The notes under the pieces: generated by a model | What the model was told of the DNA's origin: nothing | The model's input: the letters and a program-made list of their open reading frames with translations, nothing else | Database searches by the model: none | DNA from: Burkholderia sp. Bp9143 | Lineage (GTDB): Bacteria > Pseudomonadota > Gammaproteobacteria > Burkholderiales > Burkholderiaceae | Length of the DNA: 64,000 nt | Assembly (NCBI RefSeq): GCF_003853645.1 | Contig: NZ_QTPO01000038.1 | Location: forward strand, 22,254 to 86,253 | Direction of reading: 5' to 3' | Position numbers and translations under genes: made by a program | Shown here: piece by piece, positions 9,622-18,034 of the stretch | Layout of the letters: the number at the start of each line of letters is the position of its first letter | How positions within the stretch are numbered: the stretch's first letter is position 1

Positions 9622-10490
9622 TTACGGGGCAAGAAACTCGATGACCATCCGGTTGAATTTTTCTGCGTGCTCCCACTTCGCCCAGTGCCCGCAGCGGCTG
9701 AAGATGTGAAACTCAGCGTTCGGCATTCCACACACGAGCCTCAGGCCGACATCGAGTGGCACCAAGCGATCATCGCGTCCCCCAATTACCAGGGCCGGCG
9801 CCGATATCTCACCGAGGCGCGGACCGTAGTCGGTGAACTGCTTCGGATTCGCAGCGAGACTCTTCACGAAGTTCTCCAGATGGTCGCGACGCGCAAGAAT
9901 GTTCGCGAGACGCGCCTGCATCAGCTCGTCGGTCAGGCTCGTCGTGTCGTACACGAAGATGTTCAGCATCTGCTTCAGGTTGTCCAGCGTCGGCTCGCGG
10001 TACACCTTTTGCAGCAGCTGATACCTTCGGTCGGCATCGGCACGAACTGACTGGGTCCTCCTGTTCCGCCGCCCATCAGTACAAGCTTGCCGACCTGATG
10101 TGGGAACAGCAGTGCGAATGCGACCGCGCTATGACCGCCCATCGAGTTGCCCACGATATGCACGCGTTCGATGTCCAGAGCATCGAGCAGCGCCTTCAAG
10201 GCGTGCGCGTTCAACTCGGAGCGCGACCCCGTGCTGACAATCGAGTCACTCTTGCTCCAACCCGGACAATCGAGCAGCACGACGCGATAGCCAGCGTCGA
10301 CGAATGCATCGACGTTGCGATGGAAATTCGCCCAACCACTAGCGCAGGGCCCAGATCCGTGCAGCATGACGACCGTCTCGCTACCGCGCCCCGCGTCGTT
10401 GTAATGCAACGTCAACTCATGCTCGCCGATTTTCAATCGAACGAACCTGCTCGTGCTCTCGTCCGTCAATGTGATTCCCTGTTGCGTCAT
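9622..10490 (-). pseudogene. mhpC: mhpC-like C-C bond hydrolase, one-base frameshift
   Basis: A meta-cleavage product hydrolase of the alpha/beta fold (2-hydroxy-6-ketononadienedioate hydrolase type) split in two frames. The first part from ATG 10490 carries the oxyanion region MLHGSGPCASG and the nucleophile GNSMGGHSA. It reads MPTEGI near 10030 and then leaves frame. One base to the side, the frame continues QLLQKVYREPTLDN and runs on through RRDHLENFVKS, GGRDDRLVPLD and CGHWAKWEHAE with the catalytic Asp and His. The shift is one missing base, most simply ATCCAG read as ATCAG near 10020-10026. With the base restored, the length and all three catalytic residues fit the family. It is a fresh pseudogene or a sequencing error. 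Confidence 0.85.
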
Positions 10491-10560
10491 GTCTTCGCCG
10501 ACGCCATCCACCGGGCCATCTCTGCCGCCCATGCATCCGCTTTCGAACAAAGTCTAAGGA

Positions 10561-10609
10561 GCGCGATATCGCGCCCCAACAATTTGAGTGGAATGCATCA
10601 CCTGATGCA
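10561..10609. promoter_or_regulatory. Two palindromes in the mhpC/mhpR divergent spacer
   Basis: A perfect 14-bp palindrome, GCGCGATATCGCGC (10561-10574), and TGCATCACCTGATGCA (10594-10609), whose seven-base arms are exact. The second has the TGCA-arm look of IclR-family sites, and from memory the E. coli MhpR operator is a similar imperfect palindrome. They sit 27-75 bp upstream of the mhpR start and 71-119 bp upstream of the mhpC start. Probable MhpR operator. Confidence 0.55.
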
Positions 10610-10635
10610 CGCCATTGATTTAAAAGGACTTTGTC

Positions 10636-11429
10636 GTGTCGAAATTCACCAGCGTGCGCGGTCTCGCGCGCAGTCTGCAGGTGCTGCGCGCGCTAAACGC
10701 GATGGAGAACGGCCGCGCGAGTAGCCAGCAAATCAGCGATGCCACTGGGTTGCACAGAACTACGGTGCGGCGGCTCTTGGAAACCTTGGTCGAAGAAGGA
10801 TGCGTGCGCCGTAGCCCGTCCGACGACAGCTTCAGGCTAGCGCTCGGCGTACGCTCGCTGAGCGAAGGTTTTACGGATGACGAATGGATTTCAACGGTAG
10901 CCCCGCCAGTGATGGCGCAACTGACACAACGTGTCGTCTGGCCGTCTGACCTGACGACACCCGATGGCGACGCGACGATCATTCGCGAAACCACGCACCG
11001 ATTCAGTCCGCTGTCATTTCACCGGTCGATGGTCGGACGCCGGCTCCCGATGCTGTTGACCGCGGCAGGCCGCGCGTACTTTGCTGCCTGTTCCGATGCC
11101 GAGCGTGCTGACATCCTCGCACTGTTGCGCACCAATGCCGGCGACGAGGAGCAGCGCCGCCTCGCATTCGATGATGCGTATGTCGCGAATCTGGTCCGCC
11201 AGACTCGCTCGGACGGATTTGGCCTCAATGCGAGCGACTGGGGTGCCCAAAAAAGATCGGCGCCGTCGCGGTGGCCATCTCTGCGCGCGGGCACGTGCTC
11301 GGCAGCCTGAATGTGATCGATCTATCGAAGGCGATAACACCAACCGAAGCAATCCGGCGTTTCGTACCCGAACTTCAGGTGGCTGCTCGAGAAGTCGTCA
11401 CTGCGCTTGAGGGCGCCGACGCAGGCTAA
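10636..11429 (+). pseudogene. mhpR: mhpR-like IclR regulator, one-base frameshift
   Basis: An IclR-family regulator resembling MhpR, the activator of phenylpropionate catabolism. GTG 10636 has AAAGGA 8 bases upstream. Seen: the winged helix (VRGLARSLQVLRAL, SQQISDATGLHRTTVRRLLETL) and the effector domain to GFGLNASDW. At a run of six A near 11249-11254 the frame is lost and a stop comes at 11310. The adjacent frame continues KIGAVAVAISARGHVLGSLN to a TAA at 11429, exactly the expected IclR C-terminus. Adding one A restores a full 264-residue protein. Loss of the C-terminus would damage effector binding, although a frameshifted DNA-binding half may still be made. Confidence 0.85.
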
Positions 11430-11977
11430 CGATTGGGATTGCCGTCCTCTTGTTGCCGTTGTCGGCTATAGCAGCCAGCAGACATCGGCGGGCGGTGGCG
11501 CCCACACCTTATTGAGTTCCATTTGGATCGATCGTTCGCATACTCGTCTTGCACGCTGCGGCATGGCTGTGGCGAAGTGATACGAACTCAAGTCGACCCC
11601 GCTCAGGGTATTCCCCGGGCATCGATCGGTTTACTTATTGCGTTTTGTGACCATAAAATGCATCGAAGCGCCACGTTAAGTTCGGTCCTTCGCCTCCGGT
11701 AACGCTACTGCTGTCCATCAAATAGACAAAGCCAGCAAACGACAACGGGCGCTTCAGCGTGTGCGTGTACTTCGGCGAAGGAGTGAGATTGATTGGGGAT
11801 GTACGAAGGTACATTCCAATGATTCAACCGGACTAATAGTAGTACCTAATGTAAGTTCATAGTTTGACGCCAGACCGTTCAAGGCCACGAAAATGGTCGT
11901 CCATTTGATTCGGACTCGATCAGATACAGGTCCAAAAAAAGCGCTGGCTCAACGAGCAAGCCAACAAGGAGACAAGC
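11430..11977. other. Long non-coding stretch with one operator
   Basis: About 550 bases between the mhpR pseudogene and the NMT1-like gene. Apart from the operator at 11640-11661 I see no supported gene. A 59-codon frame at 11635-11814 (minus) overlaps the operator and has no family-like content. Confidence 0.4.
11640..11661. promoter_or_regulatory. GntR-type operator, module A, site 1
   Basis: The core TTTTGTGACCATAAAA is a variant of the perfect palindrome at 13540-13561, with the same outer bases (GCG at left, TGC at right). It lies 317 bp upstream of the NMT1-like binding-protein gene, which puts that gene in the likely regulon of the GntR protein at 19469. Confidence 0.6.
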
Positions 11978-12991
11978 GTGCAAGGAACCGTTCGGAAAAT
12001 TGCAGGAGCTGCATCGATCTTGCTTTCACTGTGCGCAGTGGATGCCACCGCCGCAGAAAAGATCACTATCATCGTCGGCGGTATCAATAAGCTTATCTAT
12101 CTACCTGCGAAACTGACTGAGTCTCTGGGCTACTTTCGCGATGAAGGCCTGGATGTCGACCTGCAATCGCAGCAAGCTGGCGTAGACGCAGAAAACGAGC
12201 TCGTCGCCGGCGCAGCGCAGGCGGTCGTCGGCTTCTACGATCACTCGATTGATCTCCAAGCCAAGGGGAAAGAGATCGAGAGCATTGTGCTCTTCGGCCT
12301 CGTACCAGGCAGCATGGAAATGGTTCGCAGCGACATGGCGACACAGATTCGGAACATGGGGGACCTCAGGGGCAAGACACTCGGCGTTACCGGACTCGGT
12401 TCATCGTCGGCCTTCATCGGGCACTTCCTCGCGGCAAGGTATGGTTTGAAGATGTCGGATTATTCAACGCTGCCGGTAGGTGCGGGCAATGCCTTGCTTG
12501 CGGCGGTAAAGCAACGTCGAGTCGAGGTTGTATGGAGCACGGAACCCACGACTTCATTGCTGCGCGCGACCGGGGACGCACAGGTGCTTGTCGATTTGAG
12601 CAGCGTCGACGGCACGAAGGCGGCTCTTGGTGGCTTGTACCCGGCATCGAGCCTCTACGTCCAACGTACATGGGCCGATAGCCATCGGGATGACGCACAG
12701 AAGCTTGCGCGGGCGTTTGTCCGGACGCTTCGCTTCATCCAGACCCACTCGGCGGAAGAGATTGCGAACAAGATGCCCGCTGACTACTACGGCGGCAGCA
12801 AGAGCCTTTACGTGAAGGCCCTTCAAGCATCGATGCCGATGTATTCGCCGGACGGAAAAATGCCTGCCGGCGGACCCGAAACCGTCCTGAAGGTATTGAG
12901 CGAGTTCAATCCGAACATCAAGGGGCGACACATCGATCTCTCCAGAACGTTCACCAACGACTTCGTCAATCGGGCGCAAGCACCTCGCTGA
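11978..12991 (+). CDS. NMT1/SsuA-type periplasmic substrate-binding protein
   Basis: A 337-residue solute receptor of the NrtA/SsuA/TauA/THI5 family (type II binding fold). GTG 11978 has AAGGAG upstream and opens a signal peptide ending near TAAA-EKI. Seen: KLTESLGYFRDEGLDVDL, the typical lobe-1 motif, then MGDLRGKTLGVTGLGSSS and LLAAVKQRRVEVVWSTEPT. No ABC permease or ATPase gene is adjacent, so it is an orphan receptor. It is followed by a porin remnant and module A, and preceded by the module A operator site 1. It may bind the module A substrate; this is inference. Confidence 0.85.
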   Translation: MQGTVRKIAGAASILLSLCAVDATAAEKITIIVGGINKLIYLPAKLTESLGYFRDEGLDVDLQSQQAGVDAENELVAGAAQAVVGFYDHSIDLQAKGKEIESIVLFGLVPGSMEMVRSDMATQIRNMGDLRGKTLGVTGLGSSSAFIGHFLAARYGLKMSDYSTLPVGAGNALLAAVKQRRVEVVWSTEPTTSLLRATGDAQVLVDLSSVDGTKAALGGLYPASSLYVQRTWADSHRDDAQKLARAFVRTLRFIQTHSAEEIANKMPADYYGGSKSLYVKALQASMPMYSPDGKMPAGGPETVLKVLSEFNPNIKGRHIDLSRTFTNDFVNRAQAPR

Positions 12992-13019
12992 TTCCCCACT
13001 TCTCTAGGCCAGTAAGGTA

Positions 13020-13242
13020 GCAATTGATTCAGCCCAGGAGGATGCAAAGTACTTCCAGTATTCGCTCGGCCCGGGCTACTTCCGTTCGAAGCGTACCGAC
13101 GTATATGCCGTCGCCATATATCAACCACGCATCCGGAGTCGGCTCGACCGGCAATGCAGTTGTGTCCGAGATCAACACCCAATCGGCCTCGGGCAACAGC
13201 AACCAACTGCTCGCTCGCATCGGCATTCGCCCCAGGTTCTGA
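13020..13242 (+). pseudogene. Porin C-terminal remnant, frameshifted
   Basis: The frame at 13020-13122 reads DAKYFQYSLG then SKRTDVYAVAIYQ, the conserved last hairpins of Burkholderia porins. A one-step shift near 13122 carries it on as NHASGVGSTG and SNQLLARIGIRPRF to a stop at 13242, the usual porin end with terminal Phe. Only about 70 residues remain, so the N-terminal four fifths are gone. It lies directly upstream of module A. Confidence 0.8.
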
Positions 13243-13263
13243 TCGGCTCGATGATTAATCCAC

Positions 13264-13289
13264 CTCGCTGGCGCGGAAACGCCAGCGAG
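13264..13289 (+). terminator. Terminator of the lost porin gene
   Basis: Perfect ten-base arms CTCGCTGGCG and CGCCAGCGAG with a CGGAAA loop, 22 bases after the porin-remnant stop. No strong T-run follows. It appears to be the original porin terminator left in place. Confidence 0.6.
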
Positions 13290-13705
13290 TGGCGCACTCG
13301 ACGATACATGCTCTACCGACGCACCGCACTCGCCGGACGCCGCGACAGGAGGAGCGTGAGTTCTAGCGCCAGCCTACAAAAATGGGCGAATCATATGATC
13401 GCACCTGCCGCACCGTCCTGCAGCAGATCGCACCACATTGAACGCGAAGGCATCCGATAGCAAATGCAACCATGTCCTTCAAACCTGTAAGGAACAGCGT
13501 TCGAGACGGTGTAAACACTGAGCAGTCGCATATCCGATTGCGTTTTATGATCATAAAACGCTATACTCAAATCTCACAACGGGCTTCGTGCTAGACCCCT
13601 ATCGGAAAGCGGCGTCATGTGGGCCGCGCACTGGATGCCCGTCTCCCCATATCAGCCTTGGCGTCGGCATACGCGGCGCCCCCATTTTTTGATCGGAGAG
13701 GCAGC
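13290..13705. other. Leader region of module A
   Basis: About 415 bases without a supported gene, holding operator site 2 at 13540-13561 and the presumed promoter of the cupin-ldh-ABM-aldehyde dehydrogenase operon. A GGAGAGG ribosome site ends it. Confidence 0.4.
13540..13561. promoter_or_regulatory. GntR-type operator, module A, site 2 (perfect palindrome)
   Basis: A perfect 22-bp palindrome. Each arm is GCGTTTTATGA read from its own end and the core is TTTTATGATCATAAAA. It lies 145 bp upstream of the cupin start, the first gene of the module A operon. The same motif recurs at 11640, 19391 and 20543, so one dimeric regulator, most likely the GntR at 19469, governs the region. Confidence 0.8.
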
Positions 13706-14125
13706 ATGACCATGAAGACCCCCTCGGGCGCGGCCCTTCTCAAGCCGGAAACCCTGCTGACGCATGAGCGCGGCGGCGGCGCCCGCACAACGCCCCTCGT
13801 GTCGCGCGACCTGGGCACGACAAGCTTCATCACGGGATACACCTCGTTTGATCCGGGCGTGGAGATCCCCTTCCATAGCCACAACTGCCAGGAAAGCGTG
13901 GTCCTCATGGAGGGTGATGCAATTCTCGACATCGATGGTCTGGAGTACCAGTTGAAACCTCACGACGTCACGTTCATTCCGCCCAACGTCAATCACCGCT
14001 TCCGCAACCTCTCGAAAACGAATCCGATGAAGATTCTCTGGATTTACGCCACACCGGAAGCGACCCGCACGCTGACGGCCACGGGCCAGACGAATCCGGT
14101 CTCTGCGGAGCATGGTAAGCACTGA
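13706..14125 (+). CDS. Small cupin-domain protein (module A)
   Basis: A 139-residue single-domain cupin. Seen: cupin motif 1 as GVEIPFHSHNCQESVVLMEG, with the metal-type His residues and a Glu, and motif 2 around PPNVNHRFRN. Such proteins bind a metal and act as isomerases, dioxygenases or sensors of small acids. ATG 13706 has GGAG close upstream. About three quarters of residues are identical by eye to the module B cupin at 57023, an unusually tight match for such small proteins. First gene of the cupin-ldh-ABM-aldehyde dehydrogenase operon. Confidence 0.85.
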   Translation: MTMKTPSGAALLKPETLLTHERGGGARTTPLVSRDLGTTSFITGYTSFDPGVEIPFHSHNCQESVVLMEGDAILDIDGLEYQLKPHDVTFIPPNVNHRFRNLSKTNPMKILWIYATPEATRTLTATGQTNPVSAEHGKH

Positions 14126-14332
14126 TCGAGTGCCTCGAGATAACCGAGTCCAGGCTCGATAGTCACCCGTTGCGTCGTGCGTCGTGAATTCTCGAACCTG
14201 TTCATTTCTGCACAGCTATACGACGCGTCGCGGCTTGCTGGGCGCCAATTGGCGCTCCCAGGCACGCGACAGCGACTTCCCCCTCGGGTCCAGCATTGCC
14301 ACCTAGATTGTCGGCATCATCAGGAGATTCAA

Positions 14333-15388
14333 ATGCCATTCACCGTTCAAGCAGAAGAGCTCACCGAATTTGGTACGGCAATTCTGGAAACCTTGGGCGT
14401 TCCTCGACAAGACGCGCACCTGCTGGCCGACAGTCTCGTCACGGCGGAGCTTTGGGGTCACTCTTCTCACGGGATGTTGCGCCTTCCCTGGTACGTTGAG
14501 CGCCTTCGCGCCGGCGTAATGACCGCCGTGACCGCACCTGAGAAAGTGCTTGATGGCGGTGCTGTCTCGATTCTCGATGGGCGTCACGGCATCGGTCAGG
14601 TGCTGACGGCGTCCGCCATACAACTCGGTATCGAGCGTGCGAGCCAATACGGTATTAGTGCGGTCGGCATACGCAATTCAAACCATTTCGGCACGGCCGC
14701 GTATTTCACGCGAGAATCCGCCAAGGCGGGGTGTGTTGCATTCCTCGCAACCAATGCCAGTCCTGCGATGGCGCCGTGGGGGGGCCGCGAAAAAAGTGTC
14801 GGCACCAATCCGTGGTCGATCGCTGCACCGGGAGGCCGCCGTGGTGTCGCGGTGATGGATATCGCCAATACCGCGGTCGCTCGAGGCAAAATCTACCTCG
14901 CCGCGGAGCGTGGAGTGCCAATCCCCGACAACTGGGCTGCCGACGAGCAGGGTGTACCGACGACCGATGCCAGCAAGGCGATTCACGGCCTCATATTGCC
15001 GATGGCCGGGCATAAAGGGTACGTCATTTCGTTCATGATGGACGTGCTTGCTGGCGTTCTTACCGGTAGCCACTTCGGGTCAAACGTCGTTGGTCCATAC
15101 GACGCCACGAAGCCAAGCGGCTGTGGCCATTTGCTGATCACGATCGACATCAAATCGATGATGCCGGTCGCAGAATTTGAACGTCGCATGGAGACCCTGA
15201 TCGATGAGATCAAGGACGTGCCGAAAGTCCATGGCGTAGAAGAAATCTTCTTCCCGGGCGAGCTTGAGGACCGCAACACCGAGAAACTGCGTGAGACCGG
15301 AATCACGCTTGCGGACAATACTTGGCAAAGCATGAGCAGACTCGCCGAAGAAACTGGCACCCCACTGCCCATTTCCGCGCACGCTTAA
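14333..15388 (+). CDS. Ldh2-family (malate/L-lactate/sulfolactate type) dehydrogenase
   Basis: A 351-residue NAD(P)-dependent 2-hydroxyacid dehydrogenase of the YbiC/ComC/MDH2 family, cytosolic. Seen: the conserved GHSSHGMLRLPWYVERL with catalytic His, GIRNSNHFGTAAYF, TNPWSIAAP and the late GHKGY motif. ATG 14333 has CAGGAG 6-7 bases upstream; the open frame from 14177 is not family-like before it. It would oxidise a 2-hydroxyacid to a 2-ketoacid or act in reverse. In module B its place is taken by an isopropylmalate-dehydrogenase-like enzyme, a different fold for the same kind of step. Confidence 0.88.
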   Translation: MPFTVQAEELTEFGTAILETLGVPRQDAHLLADSLVTAELWGHSSHGMLRLPWYVERLRAGVMTAVTAPEKVLDGGAVSILDGRHGIGQVLTASAIQLGIERASQYGISAVGIRNSNHFGTAAYFTRESAKAGCVAFLATNASPAMAPWGGREKSVGTNPWSIAAPGGRRGVAVMDIANTAVARGKIYLAAERGVPIPDNWAADEQGVPTTDASKAIHGLILPMAGHKGYVISFMMDVLAGVLTGSHFGSNVVGPYDATKPSGCGHLLITIDIKSMMPVAEFERRMETLIDEIKDVPKVHGVEEIFFPGELEDRNTEKLRETGITLADNTWQSMSRLAEETGTPLPISAHA

Positions 15389-15404
15389 CACCCAGGAGCA
15401 TTGA

Positions 15405-15707
15405 ATGATCGCGCTTATCGTTTCCCTGAAGGTCCATCCGGAACGCCTCGAAGACTTTCTCGAAGCCATCAAGGAGAACGCGACTCGCACGTTCTCCGAC
15501 GAGCCCGGCTGCAAGTATTTCGACGTGACGCAGGACATCAAGGATCCTCTCCATTTCATGTTCTACGAACTTTACGAAGACGACGCGGCGATTGACGCGC
15601 ACCGAGCCGCACCGCATTTCGCCAAGTGGCGCGAAGCAGCCGACCGATGCGTGGTGAAGGGTAGCCAGGTCAACACGCTGTGCACCCAACGCTTCCACCA
15701 CGCTTAA
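15405..15707 (+). CDS. Antibiotic-biosynthesis-monooxygenase-fold (ABM/YgiN) protein, module A
   Basis: A 100-residue ferredoxin-like alpha/beta dimeric-barrel protein. Seen: MIALIVSLKVHPERLEDF, EPGCKYFDV and FMFYELYEDDAAIDAHRAAPHF, the normal ABM succession. Family members are cofactor-free oxygenases or isomerases of small molecules, or ligand-binding proteins. It lies 16 bp after the Ldh2 stop in the same operon. A second ABM gene closes module B at 60144, so it is part of the shared gene set. Confidence 0.85.
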   Translation: MIALIVSLKVHPERLEDFLEAIKENATRTFSDEPGCKYFDVTQDIKDPLHFMFYELYEDDAAIDAHRAAPHFAKWREAADRCVVKGSQVNTLCTQRFHHA

Positions 15708-15765
15708 TCATGCTGCCGCGTGCAAGCAATGCGTGCGGTCATAGAAGAATTTGAAGGATCAAGTC

Positions 15766-17157
15766 ATGACACTCGAAATCACTACCGTTAATCCAGTCAA
15801 CGGCGAGGCGCTCGAAACCTATCAAAGCTGGAGCGCCGAACGCATTGACGATGCCGTGGCAGCTGGCCATGCCGCGGCCCAGTCTTGGGGCAAAGCACCG
15901 CTCGCTCAACGCGTCGCTGCCGTCCGGCGGCTCGCCGAGGAACTCCGACGCCAAAGCGCTTCACTTAGCCAACTCGTAACCATCGAGATGGGCAAAATCG
16001 CGGCGGAAGCTGCGGGCGAAGTAGAGAAATCCGCCGTTACTGCGCTCTACTACGCTGACAATGCGGAACGCATTCTCGGCGACGAGCAAGTCAACATCGA
16101 GGGAGTCGACGCGTGGGTGAGCTACGAACCCATCGGCCTCATACTGGCAGTCATGCCGTGGAATTTCCCCGTATGGCAAGTCATGCGCTTCGCGATCCCG
16201 TCGCTGACCGCTGGAAACGGTGTGGTCCTCAAGCACTCGCCGAACGTAACGGGTTGTGCGTTGGCCCTCGAGCAGCTTTTCGTCGACGCTGGATTTCCGA
16301 AGAATCTCGTCACCACCTTGGTCGTCGCCGAACCAAACGTTCCCCAGGTCATTGACACCCTTATTCGTGACGACCGCATCGCTGCTGTGACCCTGACCGG
16401 CTCAAACCGCGCTGGAGCCGCCGTCGGCGCCGCGGCGGGGCGCGAATCCAAGCGGTCGGTACTTGAGCTCGGTGGCTCTGACGCATTCGTCGTACTCGAT
16501 GATGCGGACGTCCCGCGGGCGGTCGAGGCGGCTGTCAAGGCTCGTTTCAACAACGCCGGCCAGAGCTGCGTGTGCGCAAAACGCTTCATTGTTTCGGAGG
16601 CGATTGCCGAGACCTTCACCGAGCAGTTCGTGAAAAAGGTTGACGCCATCGTAGTCGGCGACCCAACCGACTCGGGCACCCACATGGGGCCCCTCGCTCG
16701 AGCAGATCTGCGAGATGCGCTCGATAGCCAAGTCAAGCGTTCGCTCGAAGCGGGCGCGAAGTTGCTTACCGGCGGCAAGGCAATCGACGGCCCGGGATAT
16801 TTTTACGCGCCCACGGTCATTGGTAACACTGCACCAGGCGTCGCGGCGTTCGATGAAGAAACCTTCGGCCCGCTCGCCGTTATTGCTGTCGCTAAGGACG
16901 ATGGCGATGCAATCCGTTTGGCCGACGCGACCAATTTCGGTCTGTCGATCAGCATCTGGTCGGCGTCGACAGATCGGGCGCTCGCTATTGCCAAGGGTGT
17001 TACGACCGGCGCAGCGTTCATCAATGCGATGACAGCATCCGACGCCCGCGTACCGTTCGGTGGAACGAAGAAGTCTGGGTATGGCCGAGAACTTGCAACG
17101 GCGGGTATTCGCGAGTTTACGAATACCCGAACCTACTGGACGGTCCGGCCCAAGTAA
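15766..17157 (+). CDS. NAD(P)-dependent aldehyde dehydrogenase (module A)
   Basis: A 463-residue enzyme oxidising an aldehyde to the acid, close to the Sad/GabD succinate-semialdehyde branch. Seen: VMPWNFPVWQVMRF, LTGSNRAGAAVG in the cofactor site, general base in LELGGSDAF, nucleophile in NNAGQSCVCAKRF, and EETFGPLAVI. ATG 15766 has GAAGGA upstream; the extension to 15751 lacks support. It is a paralogue of 55625 in module B. The SSADH-like branch suggests a dicarboxylic semialdehyde substrate; this is inference. A hairpin follows the stop. Confidence 0.92.
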   Translation: MTLEITTVNPVNGEALETYQSWSAERIDDAVAAGHAAAQSWGKAPLAQRVAAVRRLAEELRRQSASLSQLVTIEMGKIAAEAAGEVEKSAVTALYYADNAERILGDEQVNIEGVDAWVSYEPIGLILAVMPWNFPVWQVMRFAIPSLTAGNGVVLKHSPNVTGCALALEQLFVDAGFPKNLVTTLVVAEPNVPQVIDTLIRDDRIAAVTLTGSNRAGAAVGAAAGRESKRSVLELGGSDAFVVLDDADVPRAVEAAVKARFNNAGQSCVCAKRFIVSEAIAETFTEQFVKKVDAIVVGDPTDSGTHMGPLARADLRDALDSQVKRSLEAGAKLLTGGKAIDGPGYFYAPTVIGNTAPGVAAFDEETFGPLAVIAVAKDDGDAIRLADATNFGLSISIWSASTDRALAIAKGVTTGAAFINAMTASDARVPFGGTKKSGYGRELATAGIREFTNTRTYWTVRPK

Positions 17158-17177
17158 GCCGCGCGTCGTCTCAAAGA

Positions 17178-17200
17178 ATCCCTGCCGACGAGGCAGGGAT
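17178..17200 (+). terminator. Hairpin after the module A operon
   Basis: Nine-base perfect arms ATCCCTGCC and GGCAGGGAT with GACGA loop, 20 bases past the aldehyde dehydrogenase stop. Tail CCTTCCATTT is moderately T-rich. Likely end of the cupin-to-dehydrogenase transcript. Confidence 0.65.
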
Positions 17201-17457
17201 CCTTCCATTTCCCTCAATACGACCCTCGATCCGTCCCGTTCCATCACCTGACGCTGCGCATTCGCGTATGCGGTCTTCAAATCCCCGTGTCGCTCTGCGA
17301 TTGCCTTCACGGCCCCTCTCAAAGAAAAGTTCATACGTTCGACTTTCGAAGTCCGACGGGCTTGACCGTACGTACGAAGTAAGCGGCCGGGCAACCCATC
17401 TTGAAGTTCGGTAGAGCTCTTGGGAGTATCGTGTCCACCTCACGAATAAGCGGACAC

Positions 17458-17847
17458 GTGAACACTATCGTCGAAGAAGGAATGCGCTCTGAACGCCGCC
17501 GGCGGCGACGCTACAACGAGGAATTCAAGGCCAGAGTCGTAGCTGCCTGCCACGGTACCGGAGTATCGGTCGCAGCAGTTGCGCTGGAGCACAGGCTCAA
17601 CGCGAATCTGCTGCGACGCTGGATCAATCAAGCAGAAGGCAGGCTTCCGAAAGGCCTGCCCGGCCGTCCGGCAGATTTGCAACCGACAGCTGCACTGGCA
17701 TTTATGCCGATTCCACTGGAAGCTCGGAACACGCATTCGGCAGAGATTCGGATCGAAGTACGCCGGGGAGATCAGACGGTCGCGGTAAGCTGGCCGATAT
17801 CGGAGGCAGCCCAGTGTGCAGCCTGGCTGCGCGAGTGGCTGCGGTGA
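17458..17847 (+). CDS. tnpA: IS66-family TnpA (small HTH accessory protein)
   Basis: A 129-residue TnpA-type protein. Seen: an arginine-rich start, YNEEFKARVVAAC, GVSVAAVALEHRLNANLLRRW (helix-turn-helix), then the variable region and the WLREWLR end. The stop overlaps the tnpB start as GTGA, as in intact IS66 elements. GTG 17458 is chosen because MNTIVEE resembles the usual leader; ATG 17482 with GAAGGA is possible. The partner genes are truncated or absent. Confidence 0.8.
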   Translation: MNTIVEEGMRSERRRRRRYNEEFKARVVAACHGTGVSVAAVALEHRLNANLLRRWINQAEGRLPKGLPGRPADLQPTAALAFMPIPLEARNTHSAEIRIEVRRGDQTVAVSWPISEAAQCAAWLREWLR

Positions 17848-17886
17848 TCCGGATCGACGAGATCTGGTTGGCTGTCGATCCGCTGG
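17844..17886 (+). pseudogene. tnpB: Truncated IS66 tnpB
   Basis: GTG 17844 opens MIRIDEIWLAVDPL, the invariant start of IS66 TnpB, and similarity ends after about 14 codons. What follows to 18034 has no recognisable coding content, so this marks a deletion breakpoint. Confidence 0.75.
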
Positions 17887-18034
17887 CTAGACGCTTACGG
17901 ACATCAGGGGCATCGGGAGACTCCGCAAACGGAAATTGCACGTCGCTTCAGCTCTGTAGGGCCGGTCACCAGAGAGCGCGCAGATCTTCCGGCGCTGAAA
18001 TGAGCGGACGTCACAACTCGCCCGCCCCTGCAGA

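Larger units (their letters stand above)
17431..17886 (+). mobile_element. IS66-family remnant inside module A
   Basis: An IS66-like left part: complete tnpA-type frame plus the first 14 codons of tnpB, after which the homology stops near 17886. The main transposase (tnpC) is missing. An inverted pair GTGTCC (17431-17436) and GGACAC (17452-17457) precedes the frame. The element splits the forward operon from the convergent MFS gene. It cannot move on its own. Confidence 0.7.

Noticed and set aside
11635..11814. A 59-codon minus-strand frame
   Set aside because: It overlaps operator site 1, which explains the sequence better, and I recognise no family in it.
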